From Clostridia bacterium (lineage in GTDB: Bacteria > Bacillota > Clostridia > Peptostreptococcales > Anaerovoracaceae), in the NCBI GenBank assembly GCA_024682015.1, contig JAIKZT010000241.1:1-17922 (forward strand): 17,922 nt of DNA. The letters are read 5' to 3'. The notes beneath the pieces were generated by a model that did not search any database, was not told the origin of the DNA, and saw only the letters and a list, made by a program, of their open reading frames with translations. The translations under genes and the position numbers were made by a program. The first letter of the stretch is position 1; each line of letters begins with the position of its first letter. This document shows, piece by piece, positions 1 through 6,573 of this stretch.

Positions 1-6
1 TATAAT
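1..6 (+). promoter_or_regulatory. Possible -10 box for the AraC-type regulator
   Basis: The window opens with a perfect TATAAT, 40 bases ahead of the start codon of the regulator at 47. The matching -35 element would lie outside the window, so only half of the promoter can be seen. The distance fits a short leader, but a single hexamer is weak evidence. Confidence 0.3.
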
Positions 7-46
7 AACAGGCATCAGGGATGTTTTCTGAGATCGGGAGAGCAGT

Positions 47-991
47 ATGGATAAGATGCGATTGATATGGAGCGGAGAAACGGAACTCCCTGCCGGCTGG
101 AAACTGCAGCCGCACGCCCACGATTACTTTCATCTGGCCTATGTCCGAAGAGGCGACCTGGTCTTTCATGCCGGCGGATTGGACTACCCGCTTTCGGAAG
201 GCAGCCTGATCCTGATCTCCCCCTTCGTCGTCCATGCGGTGCCGGAGGATTCACACAATCTCTGCTCGCAATATGAAGTATTTTTCCGTTTGACGGATCC
301 GGAATTGAGTTTCCTTCTCAAAAGCCATAAAGTGCTCGTTCTGCACGGCGCTTCGCACCTGGAGGATCTGTTTTCCTATGTCTGCGCGAACTACAGCAGC
401 GATGATCCCCTGCAGGCATACTCTGTAAACGCCTTTCTATGCGCGATCCTGTCCTCGCTTCTTGTGGGCAAACCGGGTCCGGGGAACAGTTCGGACGGAT
501 ACGTCGATTCCAGCCGGTATTCGCCGCTGGTGCAGCGGATCATCCGCCATGTCGAAAAAACATATGACAAAAAGTACGAACTTTCGGCGCTGGCTCTTGC
601 GTTAGGCTTCAATAAAAACTATCTCTGTACCGTGTTCCGCAGGGAAACCGGCGTTACTATCTCAGAATACCTCAACTATCACAGGATACGCAGGGTACTG
701 ATCTCGCTGCAGTATAACGGTTACAACCGGGAAGTGCCCATCCATGAGCTTGCGGATCAATTCGGATATGGGAATCCTTCCTATTTCAATCGCGTGTTTA
801 AAACGTACACGGGGCTGACGCCGATCGAATTCATAAAAGCCTTTTCCGGGGAGGGGCCGGGGCGATCCGCTTTTCAAAAGTATTATATCGAATACCTGGA
901 TCTGAAGCGCTACCCCATCAGGGAATCGCTGGCATACATGCGGGGGTTGAAGGCGGCCTCGGAAACGGGAGAGCCTTCCCGCAGCGACTGA
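47..991 (+). CDS. AraC-family transcriptional regulator with N-terminal cupin sensor domain
   Basis: A 314-residue DNA-binding regulator. Residues about 10-100 look like the cupin (AraC_binding) sensor domain, with a histidine-rich stretch (PHAHDYFHLAY, 22-32) and an SPFVVHAVPED segment typical of the sugar-binding jelly roll. Residues about 160-265 form the AraC double helix-turn-helix: first helix pair around ELSALALALGFNKNYLCTVF (178-197), second around IHELADQFGYGNPSYFNRVF (232-251), then the usual GLTPIEF. The ATG at 47 has GGGAG six bases upstream; a later ATG (residue 4) is possible. It is the only gene on the plus strand and ends seven bases from the end of lgt, which converges on it, so its target genes probably lie to the left, outside the window. 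The effector is unknown; family members often sense sugars or small metabolites. Confidence 0.93.
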   Translation: MDKMRLIWSGETELPAGWKLQPHAHDYFHLAYVRRGDLVFHAGGLDYPLSEGSLILISPFVVHAVPEDSHNLCSQYEVFFRLTDPELSFLLKSHKVLVLHGASHLEDLFSYVCANYSSDDPLQAYSVNAFLCAILSSLLVGKPGPGNSSDGYVDSSRYSPLVQRIIRHVEKTYDKKYELSALALALGFNKNYLCTVFRRETGVTISEYLNYHRIRRVLISLQYNGYNREVPIHELADQFGYGNPSYFNRVFKTYTGLTPIEFIKAFSGEGPGRSAFQKYYIEYLDLKRYPIRESLAYMRGLKAASETGEPSRSD

Positions 992-998
992 GGCAGCG

Positions 999-1868
999 CT
1001 ATTCCTGACCGTCTTCGGGTTGTCCGGCCTCTTCGCTGGGGTCACCCGGCTTGGCAACCGCCTGCGTTTTGCGCCGGCTCAGAATGACCCACAGAACGCA
1101 CCCTGCCGCGATCAGGCAGAGGCTGAGCACCTGCGCCTGGCGCAGCGGCCCAATCATCAGGGAGTCCGTGCGCAGGCCTTCCACCAGGAAGCGCTCGGCG
1201 GAATACAGGATGAGGTACAGGCAGAGGATCTGGCCTCTGAATTTTTTGTTGCCCGAATCCTCCAGCCACATCAGGAACAGCCCCAGAGCGAGGCACCAGA
1301 GCGACTCGTACAGAAACGTCGGATGCACGAGCCTGCCGCCCACTTCGATGGCCCAGGGCACGGTCGTTTCGACGCCGTAGGCCTCCTGGTTGAAATAGTT
1401 GCCCCAGCGGCCGATCCCCTGCGCGAGGGCGATGGTCGGCACGCACAGATCGACCCAGTCCAGCGGCTTTTCCTTCCAGACCTTCACGAGCAGGATCACG
1501 CCGAGCCCCACGCCTGCCAGCACGCCGCCGTGGATGGCCAGCCCGCCTTCGCGGATGTTGAGGATGCTCTTTAAGTTATCCTTGTAGTCGTTCCACTGGA
1601 AGATCACGTAATAGAGCCTCGCCCCGATGACGCCGGCGGGAATGCAGTAGATCGCCAGGTCTAAGATGTGTTCCTGATTCAGTCCATGCTTCGGCGCCCG
1701 GTTATAGCACAGCACGACCGCCAGCACCATGCCGATGCCGATCAGAAGGCCGTACCACATGATGTCCAGGCCAAACACGGAGAACGCCACGCGATCGGGC
1801 GTGCCGAGTATCTTGGAAAGTCTTATGAAGTTTGCGAAAGGAGCCGAAAGCCCCGCTGCTTTAGTCAT
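999..1868 (-). CDS. lgt: Prolipoprotein diacylglyceryl transferase
   Basis: An integral membrane enzyme that transfers diacylglycerol from phosphatidylglycerol to the lipobox cysteine of prolipoproteins, the first step of lipoprotein maturation. The 289-residue sequence has several hydrophobic segments and the Lgt signatures: GARLYYVIF (82-90), GGLAIHGGVLAG (108-119, with the essential His113), GIGRWGNYFNQEAYG (151-165), HPTFLYESLW (182-191) and SAERFLVEGLR near the end. A hydrophilic tail rich in Pro and Glu follows the last membrane segment. The start at 1868 is backed by GGAGGAA six bases upstream, which lies over the end of the upstream serine hydrolase gene (three-base gap), so the two are probably translationally coupled. 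With this start there are about 24 residues before the usual Lgt beginning (DRVAFSVFGLDIMWYG). Confidence 0.96.
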   Translation of the reverse strand: MTKAAGLSAPFANFIRLSKILGTPDRVAFSVFGLDIMWYGLLIGIGMVLAVVLCYNRAPKHGLNQEHILDLAIYCIPAGVIGARLYYVIFQWNDYKDNLKSILNIREGGLAIHGGVLAGVGLGVILLVKVWKEKPLDWVDLCVPTIALAQGIGRWGNYFNQEAYGVETTVPWAIEVGGRLVHPTFLYESLWCLALGLFLMWLEDSGNKKFRGQILCLYLILYSAERFLVEGLRTDSLMIGPLRQAQVLSLCLIAAGCVLWVILSRRKTQAVAKPGDPSEEAGQPEDGQE

Positions 1869-1871
1869 GCC

Positions 1872-2669
1872 CTATTCCTCCGGCGCGCCGCCGCAGGCCC
1901 GGAAGATATCCCAGGCGCTCTGGCGGATGAGAATCTCGAAATCCCGCTCGCACGTGTTCGTGCTGGCGTAACACACAACGAACGGCTGCTTCGCGTACAC
2001 GAGCCCCACGTCGTTTGCAATGCCGTCGTCTTCGCCTGTCTTATGCGCGATGCGCACGTTCCAGTCGGAGATGTAGCCGGGGATCTTGTGGTTGATCTGC
2101 TGCCGCGCGAGGATCTCCTCGGCGTATTCGCTCATCTCGGGAGAAGCAAACTCCCGCCGCCAGATCTGCTGGAGCAGCATGCCCATCTCCTTAGCGGAAA
2201 TCTCGTTCTCGATGCCTCTTGAGGCTGCCTCGGAATCGAAGAGCAGGCGATTGATCCTCGTCACCGTAAGTCCCATCTCTTCCCGGAACGCCCGGTTCAG
2301 TTCCTCCCGGCCAAGCCGCCTGATCAGCAGGTTCGTGGCCGCATTGTCCGACAGCGTGATCATGAGCTCCCACAGCGTCTCGAGGCTCACCCTCTGCTCG
2401 CCGTGAAACGCCCGAAGCGCCCCGCAGCCGCCGATGCGGTCCGCATCCGTAACGGTCAGTTCTTCCTTCGGGTCGATCTCGCCCCTCACCCAGAGCTGCA
2501 GATAGCGCAGGAAAACGGGCAGTTTGATGACGGACGCCGGCTGCAGCGGATCGTTTTCGCGGTAGCCAAACGTCTCGCCCGTCTCCAGATTTTTATAGTA
2601 CATGGCGACGTCGCCCTTCATGCCCTGCAGCTGCGCGCGCAGCTTTTCTCTATATTCCTTCGTCAGCAT
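1872..2669 (-). CDS. Beta-lactamase-fold serine hydrolase (PBP-A-like), no signal peptide
   Basis: A 265-residue protein of the class A beta-lactamase/PBP-A fold. The three active-site motifs are visible: S46-V-I-K (nucleophile and general base), S107-D-N and K210-T-G. The omega-loop sequence reads RLLFDSEAASRGIENEISAKEM (in two parts, about 141-150 and 151-162) and lacks the E-x-x-L-N arrangement that hydrolyses acyl-enzyme in true class A beta-lactamases. From family knowledge this suggests a peptidase, amidase or esterase rather than a drug-resistance enzyme. The N-terminus (MLTKEYREKLRAQ) is charged and has no signal peptide or lipobox, so a cytoplasmic site is inferred. The ATG has AAAGAGGA just upstream. 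It sits between a D-aminoacylase-like gene and lgt, with short gaps on both sides, in one apparent operon. The substrate cannot be told from sequence. Confidence 0.85.
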   Translation of the reverse strand: MLTKEYREKLRAQLQGMKGDVAMYYKNLETGETFGYRENDPLQPASVIKLPVFLRYLQLWVRGEIDPKEELTVTDADRIGGCGALRAFHGEQRVSLETLWELMITLSDNAATNLLIRRLGREELNRAFREEMGLTVTRINRLLFDSEAASRGIENEISAKEMGMLLQQIWRREFASPEMSEYAEEILARQQINHKIPGYISDWNVRIAHKTGEDDGIANDVGLVYAKQPFVVCYASTNTCERDFEILIRQSAWDIFRACGGAPEE

Positions 2670-2707
2670 GCTTCCTCTTTCCCGGTGACCCGGCCAGTTT
2701 TTTGTTT

Positions 2708-4075
2708 CTACTTTGCGCCAAACCGCACGGCGCGGCCTAGTTTCTCCTTTACGATCTGCCCGTGATCCGCCGCGATCTCCCCGCCGATCAGCACGTAATC
2801 GATGCCCTCGGGCACGAGCGCCGGCTCCTCAAACGTAGCCGTATCGCGGATGGCATCGTAGTCGAAGATAACGATGTCCGCGTCCGACCCGGGGCGCAGG
2901 TTTCCTTTATGCGGCAGATTCAGGCGCTCAGCCGCCAGGCTTGCCGTCTTCGCCATGCCTTCCATGAAGCCAACTTTACCCGTGCGGATGTACTCCGCGA
3001 TGTAGCGAGGGAAAGCGCCGGCGGCTCTGGGATGCCCCTGATCGCCGTGGCGCAGGCCGTCGCTGCCGACCATCACGAGCGGATGGCGCAGCGCCATGTC
3101 CACGTCCTCTTCCACCATCAGAAAGCCCACGGTGATATCCTCGGGGGCGTTCGCGCGTTCCCAGTCGTAGATCTCCTTCGTGCAGCGCTGGCCCGCGTAC
3201 CTGCCGGTGGACATCAGGATGGCGCTGTAGGGCGCATGGTATTCGGCGTAGTTCTCCGGATCGTAGGTCGTGGAGCCGATGTACGTGGAAAATGCCGTAT
3301 ACGGATAGCAGTCACACATAATGTCCGTACCGCTCGCCGCGTACCCTTCCACGTCCCGCAGCAACTGCTTCATTTGTCCATAGCCGCCCATGCTGCCGAT
3401 GTGTGAGATCTGCACGCGGCAGCCCGTGGCCTTCGCCAAGTCGTCCATCTCCTTGACCGCCGCGAACACGCGGCTGACATCGTTTCGGACGTGGCTCGTC
3501 ACGAGCCGCCCGGACGGCGTGCACAGGGCGGCCAGACGGGTCATCTCCTCCGGCGAAGTACCGGGCACGTATTTTACGCCAAACGACACGCCCATGCAGC
3601 CTGCCGCGAGGCAATCCGCGGCCAGGCGTTCCATGGCGTCGATCTGCGAATCGCTCACCGGCGCGTACTTGTCCATGCCGCCGCACGCTTCGCGTATCCA
3701 CGTGTGACCCGCAAAGAGGCCGATGTTCATGCAATTTCCGTGGGCATCTACGTAATCGAGATACTTCCGAGGATCTCCGTAATTGTCGCCGCAGTTGCCG
3801 CCGAGAGCCGTCGTAACGCCCATGAGCAGCATGGAGCGGGAGATATCCTGGCGAAGTTCGCCCGTTTCAGGATCGAACGGATCCTCGTGCATGTGGATGT
3901 CGATAAAGCCGGGAGCCACGACACGCCCAAAGGCGTCGATCGTCCGGTCCGCCTCAGGAGCTTTACCTGGAGCAAACGCGCCCGCGATCTTTCCGTTCTC
4001 TACGAGCAGATCGCCCAGGCGGTCCATATTCTGCGCGGGGTCGACGATGCGGCCCCCTTTGATGAGAAGTTTCAT
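2708..4075 (-). CDS. N-acyl-D-amino-acid deacylase-family amidohydrolase (D-aminoacylase-like)
   Basis: A 455-residue metal-dependent amidohydrolase of the D-aminoacylase group, which removes the acyl group from N-acyl-D-amino acids or related compounds; a cytoplasmic role is inferred because there is no signal peptide. The N-terminal beta-sandwich strand (KLLIKGGRIVDP) is followed by APGFIDIHMHED with the metal-binding H61-x-H63, GGNCG with Cys95 (a bridging metal ligand in this family), VSFGVKYVPG (the G-x-x-Y-x-P-G family signature), TSH195 and QISH225 as further ligands, GSDGL with the catalytic Asp, and the closing GSDADIVIFD typical of the superfamily. The ATG has AAGG about eight bases upstream. 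The gene follows recR after 48 bases that hold a copy of a palindromic repeat, and precedes the serine hydrolase by 38 bases. D-aminoacylase is the best guess; a dipeptidase or hydantoinase-like activity remains possible. Confidence 0.85.
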   Translation of the reverse strand: MKLLIKGGRIVDPAQNMDRLGDLLVENGKIAGAFAPGKAPEADRTIDAFGRVVAPGFIDIHMHEDPFDPETGELRQDISRSMLLMGVTTALGGNCGDNYGDPRKYLDYVDAHGNCMNIGLFAGHTWIREACGGMDKYAPVSDSQIDAMERLAADCLAAGCMGVSFGVKYVPGTSPEEMTRLAALCTPSGRLVTSHVRNDVSRVFAAVKEMDDLAKATGCRVQISHIGSMGGYGQMKQLLRDVEGYAASGTDIMCDCYPYTAFSTYIGSTTYDPENYAEYHAPYSAILMSTGRYAGQRCTKEIYDWERANAPEDITVGFLMVEEDVDMALRHPLVMVGSDGLRHGDQGHPRAAGAFPRYIAEYIRTGKVGFMEGMAKTASLAAERLNLPHKGNLRPGSDADIVIFDYDAIRDTATFEEPALVPEGIDYVLIGGEIAADHGQIVKEKLGRAVRFGAK

Positions 4076-4093
4076 TGCCGATTGCCTTCTTTC

Positions 4094-4116
4094 GTGGAAC
4101 CGTCCCCGCGTCCCAC
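4094..4116. repeat. Palindromic repeat, copy with GGGGACGGTTCC core
   Basis: On the minus strand this reads GTGGGAC, GCGGGGACG, GTTCCAC: seven-base arms that pair with one G-U, around a nine-base centre. The part GGGGACGGTTCC is identical to the core of the repeat at 6574-6599. It occupies much of the 48-base gap between recR and the amidohydrolase gene. It could act as an mRNA hairpin that stabilises or separates the two parts of the operon. It has no T-run, so I do not call it a terminator. Confidence 0.6.
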
Positions 4117-4123
4117 ATTTTCG

Positions 4124-4723
4124 CTATAGTTCTCTCCGGCCTTCCATGGCCTTGGAGAGGGTCACCTCGTCCGCGTACTCCAGGTCGCCCCCCACGGGAA
4201 TGCCGTGAGCGATGCGCGTGACCTTGATGCCGGCCGGTTTTACGAGCCGCGCGATGTACATGGCGGTCGCTTCCCCTTCGATGTTGGGGTTCGTCGCCAG
4301 GATGACCTCGGAGATATCGCTTTCCTGCAGCCGCACGAGCAGCGAACGCAGGTTGATGTCGTCCGGACCGATGCCGTCCATGGGCGAAATGGCTCCGTTC
4401 AGCACGTGATAAAGCCCGTTGTATTCGCGAATGCGCTCCATGGCGGAGACGTCGCGCGGATTTTCGACGACGCAGACGGTCTTCCGGTCGCGCGAAGGAT
4501 CGCTGCAGACCGAACAGGGATCTGTATCCGTAAGATTGCCGCAGACGGAGCAGTAATGCATGTTCTGCTTGGCCTCCACGATGGTGTCTGCCAGCTGTTT
4601 CGCCTCTTCGTCGGACATGGCCAGGATGTGGTAAGCCAGCCGCTGCGCGCTCTTGCCGCCGATGCCGGGCAGTTTATTGAGCTCCGCGATGAGCTTCGCG
4701 AGTGGTTTCGCGTAGTTCTTCAT
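4124..4723 (-). CDS. recR: Recombination mediator protein RecR
   Basis: A 199-residue protein of the usual RecR length. RecR works with RecO (and RecF) to load RecA on SSB-coated single-stranded DNA during gap repair. Visible domains: helix-hairpin-helix LPGIGGKSAQRLAYHIL (18-34), a four-cysteine zinc finger (C58, C61, C70, C73 in YCSVCGNL...PCSVC), and a Toprim domain from about residue 81 (VCVVENPRDVSAMERI) with ATNPNIEGEATAMYIARLV and the C-terminal HGIPVGGDLEYADEVTL. It lies 15 bases after ebfC, matching the conserved dnaX-ebfC-recR order. Its ribosome binding site is poor: AAGGCGG overlapping the ebfC stop codon, further from the ATG than normal, so translation probably depends on coupling with ebfC. 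Confidence 0.97.
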   Translation of the reverse strand: MKNYAKPLAKLIAELNKLPGIGGKSAQRLAYHILAMSDEEAKQLADTIVEAKQNMHYCSVCGNLTDTDPCSVCSDPSRDRKTVCVVENPRDVSAMERIREYNGLYHVLNGAISPMDGIGPDDINLRSLLVRLQESDISEVILATNPNIEGEATAMYIARLVKPAGIKVTRIAHGIPVGGDLEYADEVTLSKAMEGRREL

Positions 4724-4738
4724 GGCCCGCGCGCCGCC

Positions 4739-5098
4739 TTAGAACAGGCCTGCCGGCAGGCCGAATCCGCCGGTAACCTTCGACATCTCCTGCTGGGATA
4801 CTTCGTCCATCTGGCGCATGGCTTCGTTCGCCGCCGCCACGATGAGATCCTGCAGCATTTCGATGTCGTCCGGATCCACGATCTCCGGCTTCAGCGTGAC
4901 CGCTACCAGCTCGTGCTTCCCGTTGACCCGCACGGTAACGGCGCCGCCGCCCGCGGAAGCCTCCGCTTCCTTCGCCTCGATCTCGGCCTGAGCCTCTTCC
5001 ATGCGGCGCTGCATCGCCTGGATCTGCTGCATCTGCGCCATCTTGCTGTTATTCTGTTTCGGGGCCGGGCGCTTGCCCGCCTTCATGCCTTTACCCAT
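4739..5098 (-). CDS. ebfC: YbaB/EbfC-family nucleoid-associated protein
   Basis: A 119-residue small DNA-binding protein of the YbaB/EbfC family, which binds DNA as a dimer and is found next to recR in most bacteria. The family core runs from about residue 20: a long helix MAQMQQIQAMQRRMEEAQAE, then the beta-strands VTVRVNGKHELVAVTLKPEIV, then DIEMLQDLIVAAANEAMRQM, and a Gly/Met-rich end. The first 19 residues (MGKGMKAGKRPAPKQNNSK) are a basic, probably disordered extension. The ATG has AGGAGGAA four to five bases upstream, a very strong site. It begins 45 bases after the dnaX stop. Exact cellular role in this organism is unknown; a link to recombinational repair is inferred from gene order. 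Confidence 0.95.
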   Translation of the reverse strand: MGKGMKAGKRPAPKQNNSKMAQMQQIQAMQRRMEEAQAEIEAKEAEASAGGGAVTVRVNGKHELVAVTLKPEIVDPDDIEMLQDLIVAAANEAMRQMDEVSQQEMSKVTGGFGLPAGLF

Positions 5099-5143
5099 GG
5101 GTTCCTCCTGTGTATGTGAAAGTTGCGATTGACATTGACCGGT

Positions 5144-6241
5144 TTACCGCGCGCCGCTCTCCTGCACGCTGCGGCTCATCTGCACGAGAGCGAGCTCGAT
5201 GAGGAGCCGCGGCTTGGGCGACCACTTGGCGTCCGCCAGCGCAGAGCTCAGGAGCACGATGCACCGCCGGATCGTCTCGATGGATACGCTCTGCGCCTGT
5301 TTTTTGATCCGTTCGATGTTCTCGAGGGACAGGTTGAGCACGTTTTCGGGCTTTGCGGTGAACTTGACGATCATCAGGTCGCGGAAATGCTCCATCCAGT
5401 CGCGCGCGAACTGGTTGACTTCCTTGCCCTCCGCCAGCACTTCCGCCAGCGTCGTGAGCGCCTCGCCCGTCCTGCCCGCCAGCACTTCGTCCGTGATCCT
5501 CAGATACGTCTCGATGCCTGCCATGCCCAGCAGCGTCAGCACGTCTTCGCGGGTCACGTGATTGCCGGCCGACACGCAGCGGTCTAAAAGTGACAGGCCG
5601 TCGCGCACCGAGCCGTCCGCCTGGCCTGCGATGAGGCCCAGCGCGTCCGGATCGATCTGGGCGCCGATCTCGCGGCAGATCTCGGAGAACCGGCGGATCA
5701 TCGTCTCTTCGGACACGCGGCGGAAGTCCAGCCGCAGGCAGCGCGACAGGATGGTCGCGGGCAGTTTCTCCGGCTCCGTGGTCGCGAGGATGAACACGAC
5801 GTTCTCGGGCGGTTCTTCCAGCGTTTTCAGGAAGGCGTTGGCCGCTTCCTTCGTGAGCATGTGCGCCTCGTCGATAATGTAGACCTTGCACTTGCCCTGG
5901 ATGGGCGGAAAGTTGACGGTCTCGCGCAGCTCGCGGATGTCGTCGACGCCGCGGTTGGATGCCGCGTCGATCTCCATGACGTCCACGAAGCTGCCGTCGG
6001 CGATGGCTTTGCAGGAGGGGCATCTGCCGCAGGGCTTCTCCCCTTCTCCCGTGCAGTTCAGCGCCTTGGCGAGGAGCCTGGCCGTCGTCGTCTTGCCCGT
6101 GCCGCGCGTGCCGCAGAACAGGTATGCGTGGCCGGTGGTGCCGCTCGCCAGCTGGTTTTTCAGTATCTTTTCGATGTGTTCCTGACCGAGGAGCGTGTCG
6201 AACGTCTCCGGCCGGAAGCTGCGGTATAAAGCCTGGTACAT
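5144..6241 (-). CDS. dnaX: DNA polymerase III subunit gamma (clamp-loader ATPase), short form without tau region
   Basis: The motor subunit of the replicative clamp loader. I place the start at the ATG at 6241 (MYQALYRSFRPETFDTLLGQ, the normal DnaX beginning) because GGGAG lies eight bases upstream; an in-frame ATG at 6280 would start inside the terminator/promoter region. The 365-residue product has Walker A GTRGTGKT (44-51), a zinc-binding knuckle (C63, C71, C74, C77), Walker B DEAH (124-127), sensor ATTEPEKLPATILSRC with the SRC motif (166-168), and the domain III helices ending LLIELALVQMSRSVQ. It stops right there. Most DnaX proteins of Firmicutes continue for roughly 200 residues into the tau part that binds helicase and polymerase. 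Only 45 bases separate the stop from ebfC, so no frameshifted remnant exists. Clamp loading should be intact; coupling to the helicase must be handled otherwise. Confidence 0.95.
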   Translation of the reverse strand: MYQALYRSFRPETFDTLLGQEHIEKILKNQLASGTTGHAYLFCGTRGTGKTTTARLLAKALNCTGEGEKPCGRCPSCKAIADGSFVDVMEIDAASNRGVDDIRELRETVNFPPIQGKCKVYIIDEAHMLTKEAANAFLKTLEEPPENVVFILATTEPEKLPATILSRCLRLDFRRVSEETMIRRFSEICREIGAQIDPDALGLIAGQADGSVRDGLSLLDRCVSAGNHVTREDVLTLLGMAGIETYLRITDEVLAGRTGEALTTLAEVLAEGKEVNQFARDWMEHFRDLMIVKFTAKPENVLNLSLENIERIKKQAQSVSIETIRRCIVLLSSALADAKWSPKPRLLIELALVQMSRSVQESGAR

Positions 6242-6268
6242 ATGTCTCTCCCTTGTGCGTTTCATTTT

Positions 6269-6297
6269 ATTATACAACAAACCGGCCTGCAGGAAAA
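6269..6297 (-). promoter_or_regulatory. Candidate dnaX promoter overlapping the SRP RNA terminator
   Basis: On the minus strand a perfect TATAAT (6269-6274) lies 27 bases ahead of the dnaX ATG. Seventeen bases upstream is TTTTCC (6292-6297), a poor -35 match (3 of 6) that falls in the loop of the terminator hairpin of the preceding SRP RNA gene. The -10 is convincing, the -35 is not, so transcription may depend on an activator or on read-through. Confidence 0.4.
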
Positions 6298-6311
6298 CAG
6301 GCCGGCTTGTT
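6276..6311 (-). terminator. Rho-independent terminator after the SRP RNA gene
   Basis: Read on the minus strand, AACAA-G-CCGGCCTG pairs with CAGGCCGG-T-TTGTT through an eight-base GC-rich stem (6298-6305 with 6282-6289), one mismatch and five further pairs, with an eight-base loop. The stem is followed by TTTGTTGTAT. This is a good terminator for the SRP RNA and separates it from dnaX. The T-run is broken by a G, so some read-through is possible. Confidence 0.7.
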
Positions 6312-6321
6312 TATTCTGGTT

Positions 6322-6359
6322 TCATGTCACTGAACTGCGGCCATCACTGTAAACTGCGG
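6322..6359. repeat. Short imperfect tandem repeat between SRP RNA and its terminator
   Basis: Two adjacent units of about 19 bases, TCATGTCACTGAACTGCGG (6322-6340) and CCATCACTGTAAACTGCGG (6341-6359), share ATGTCACTG/ATCACTGT and an identical AACTGCGG end. They lie in the transcribed spacer between the 3' end of the SRP RNA and the terminator. No coding role is apparent; this may be replication slippage or part of the 3' precursor removed during processing. Confidence 0.4.
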
Positions 6360-6390
6360 ATGTCAGCATGAGCTATATTCGGACATAAAG

Positions 6391-6523
6391 AAGCCGCGTC
6401 GGGAAACCGGCCAGACTGATCTGCGGCACAGGGACGGGTCTGTTTATGGCTGCTTCCTTCCGGACCTGACCAGGTTCACAGATGTCTCTTGCGCAGGGCC
6501 CGGCCGGTTTCCCGGCGCGGCTT
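6391..6523 (-). ncRNA. ffs: Signal recognition particle RNA, small bacterial type
   Basis: The RNA scaffold of the signal recognition particle, which binds Ffh and targets nascent membrane and secreted proteins. The minus strand holds the conserved helix 8 sequence CCTGGTCAGGTCCGGAAGG followed by AAGCAGCC, the same as E. coli 4.5S RNA, with the GGAA tetraloop at 6458-6461. The outer ends are complementary: 6391-6412 pairs with 6502-6523 over 22 bases with one mismatch, which sets the boundaries at about 133 nt. There is no sign of the Alu domain of the large Bacillus-type RNA. Its place directly ahead of dnaX-ebfC-recR is the classic Firmicutes order. It has its own promoter and terminator. 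Confidence 0.96.
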
Positions 6524-6534
6524 GACGCTTAATC

Positions 6535-6563
6535 ATTATACGAAATCGAACGCCCTCTTGCAA
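6535..6563 (-). promoter_or_regulatory. Promoter of the SRP RNA gene
   Basis: On the minus strand TTGCAA (6558-6563), a 17-base spacer and TATAAT (6535-6540). The -10 is perfect, the -35 matches 4 of 6. The predicted first transcribed base is around 6527-6528, only a few bases ahead of the mature RNA end inferred from the terminal stem. Confidence 0.8.
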
Positions 6564-6573
6564 GGGGTATTTT

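Noticed and set aside
1872..2669. Beta-lactamase resistance gene
   Set aside because: SxxK, SDN and KTG are present but the E-x-x-L-N omega-loop motif and an export signal are missing, so drug hydrolysis is not supported.
5091..6023. A 310-codon minus-strand frame inside dnaX
   Set aside because: Same strand but a different frame from dnaX, Arg/Gly/Ala-rich, no motif. Not a dnaX frameshift product with tau similarity.
6241..6280. Upstream ATG of dnaX at 6280
   Set aside because: It overlaps the -10 box and terminator T-run and adds MLYNKMKRTRERH, which is not part of DnaX.
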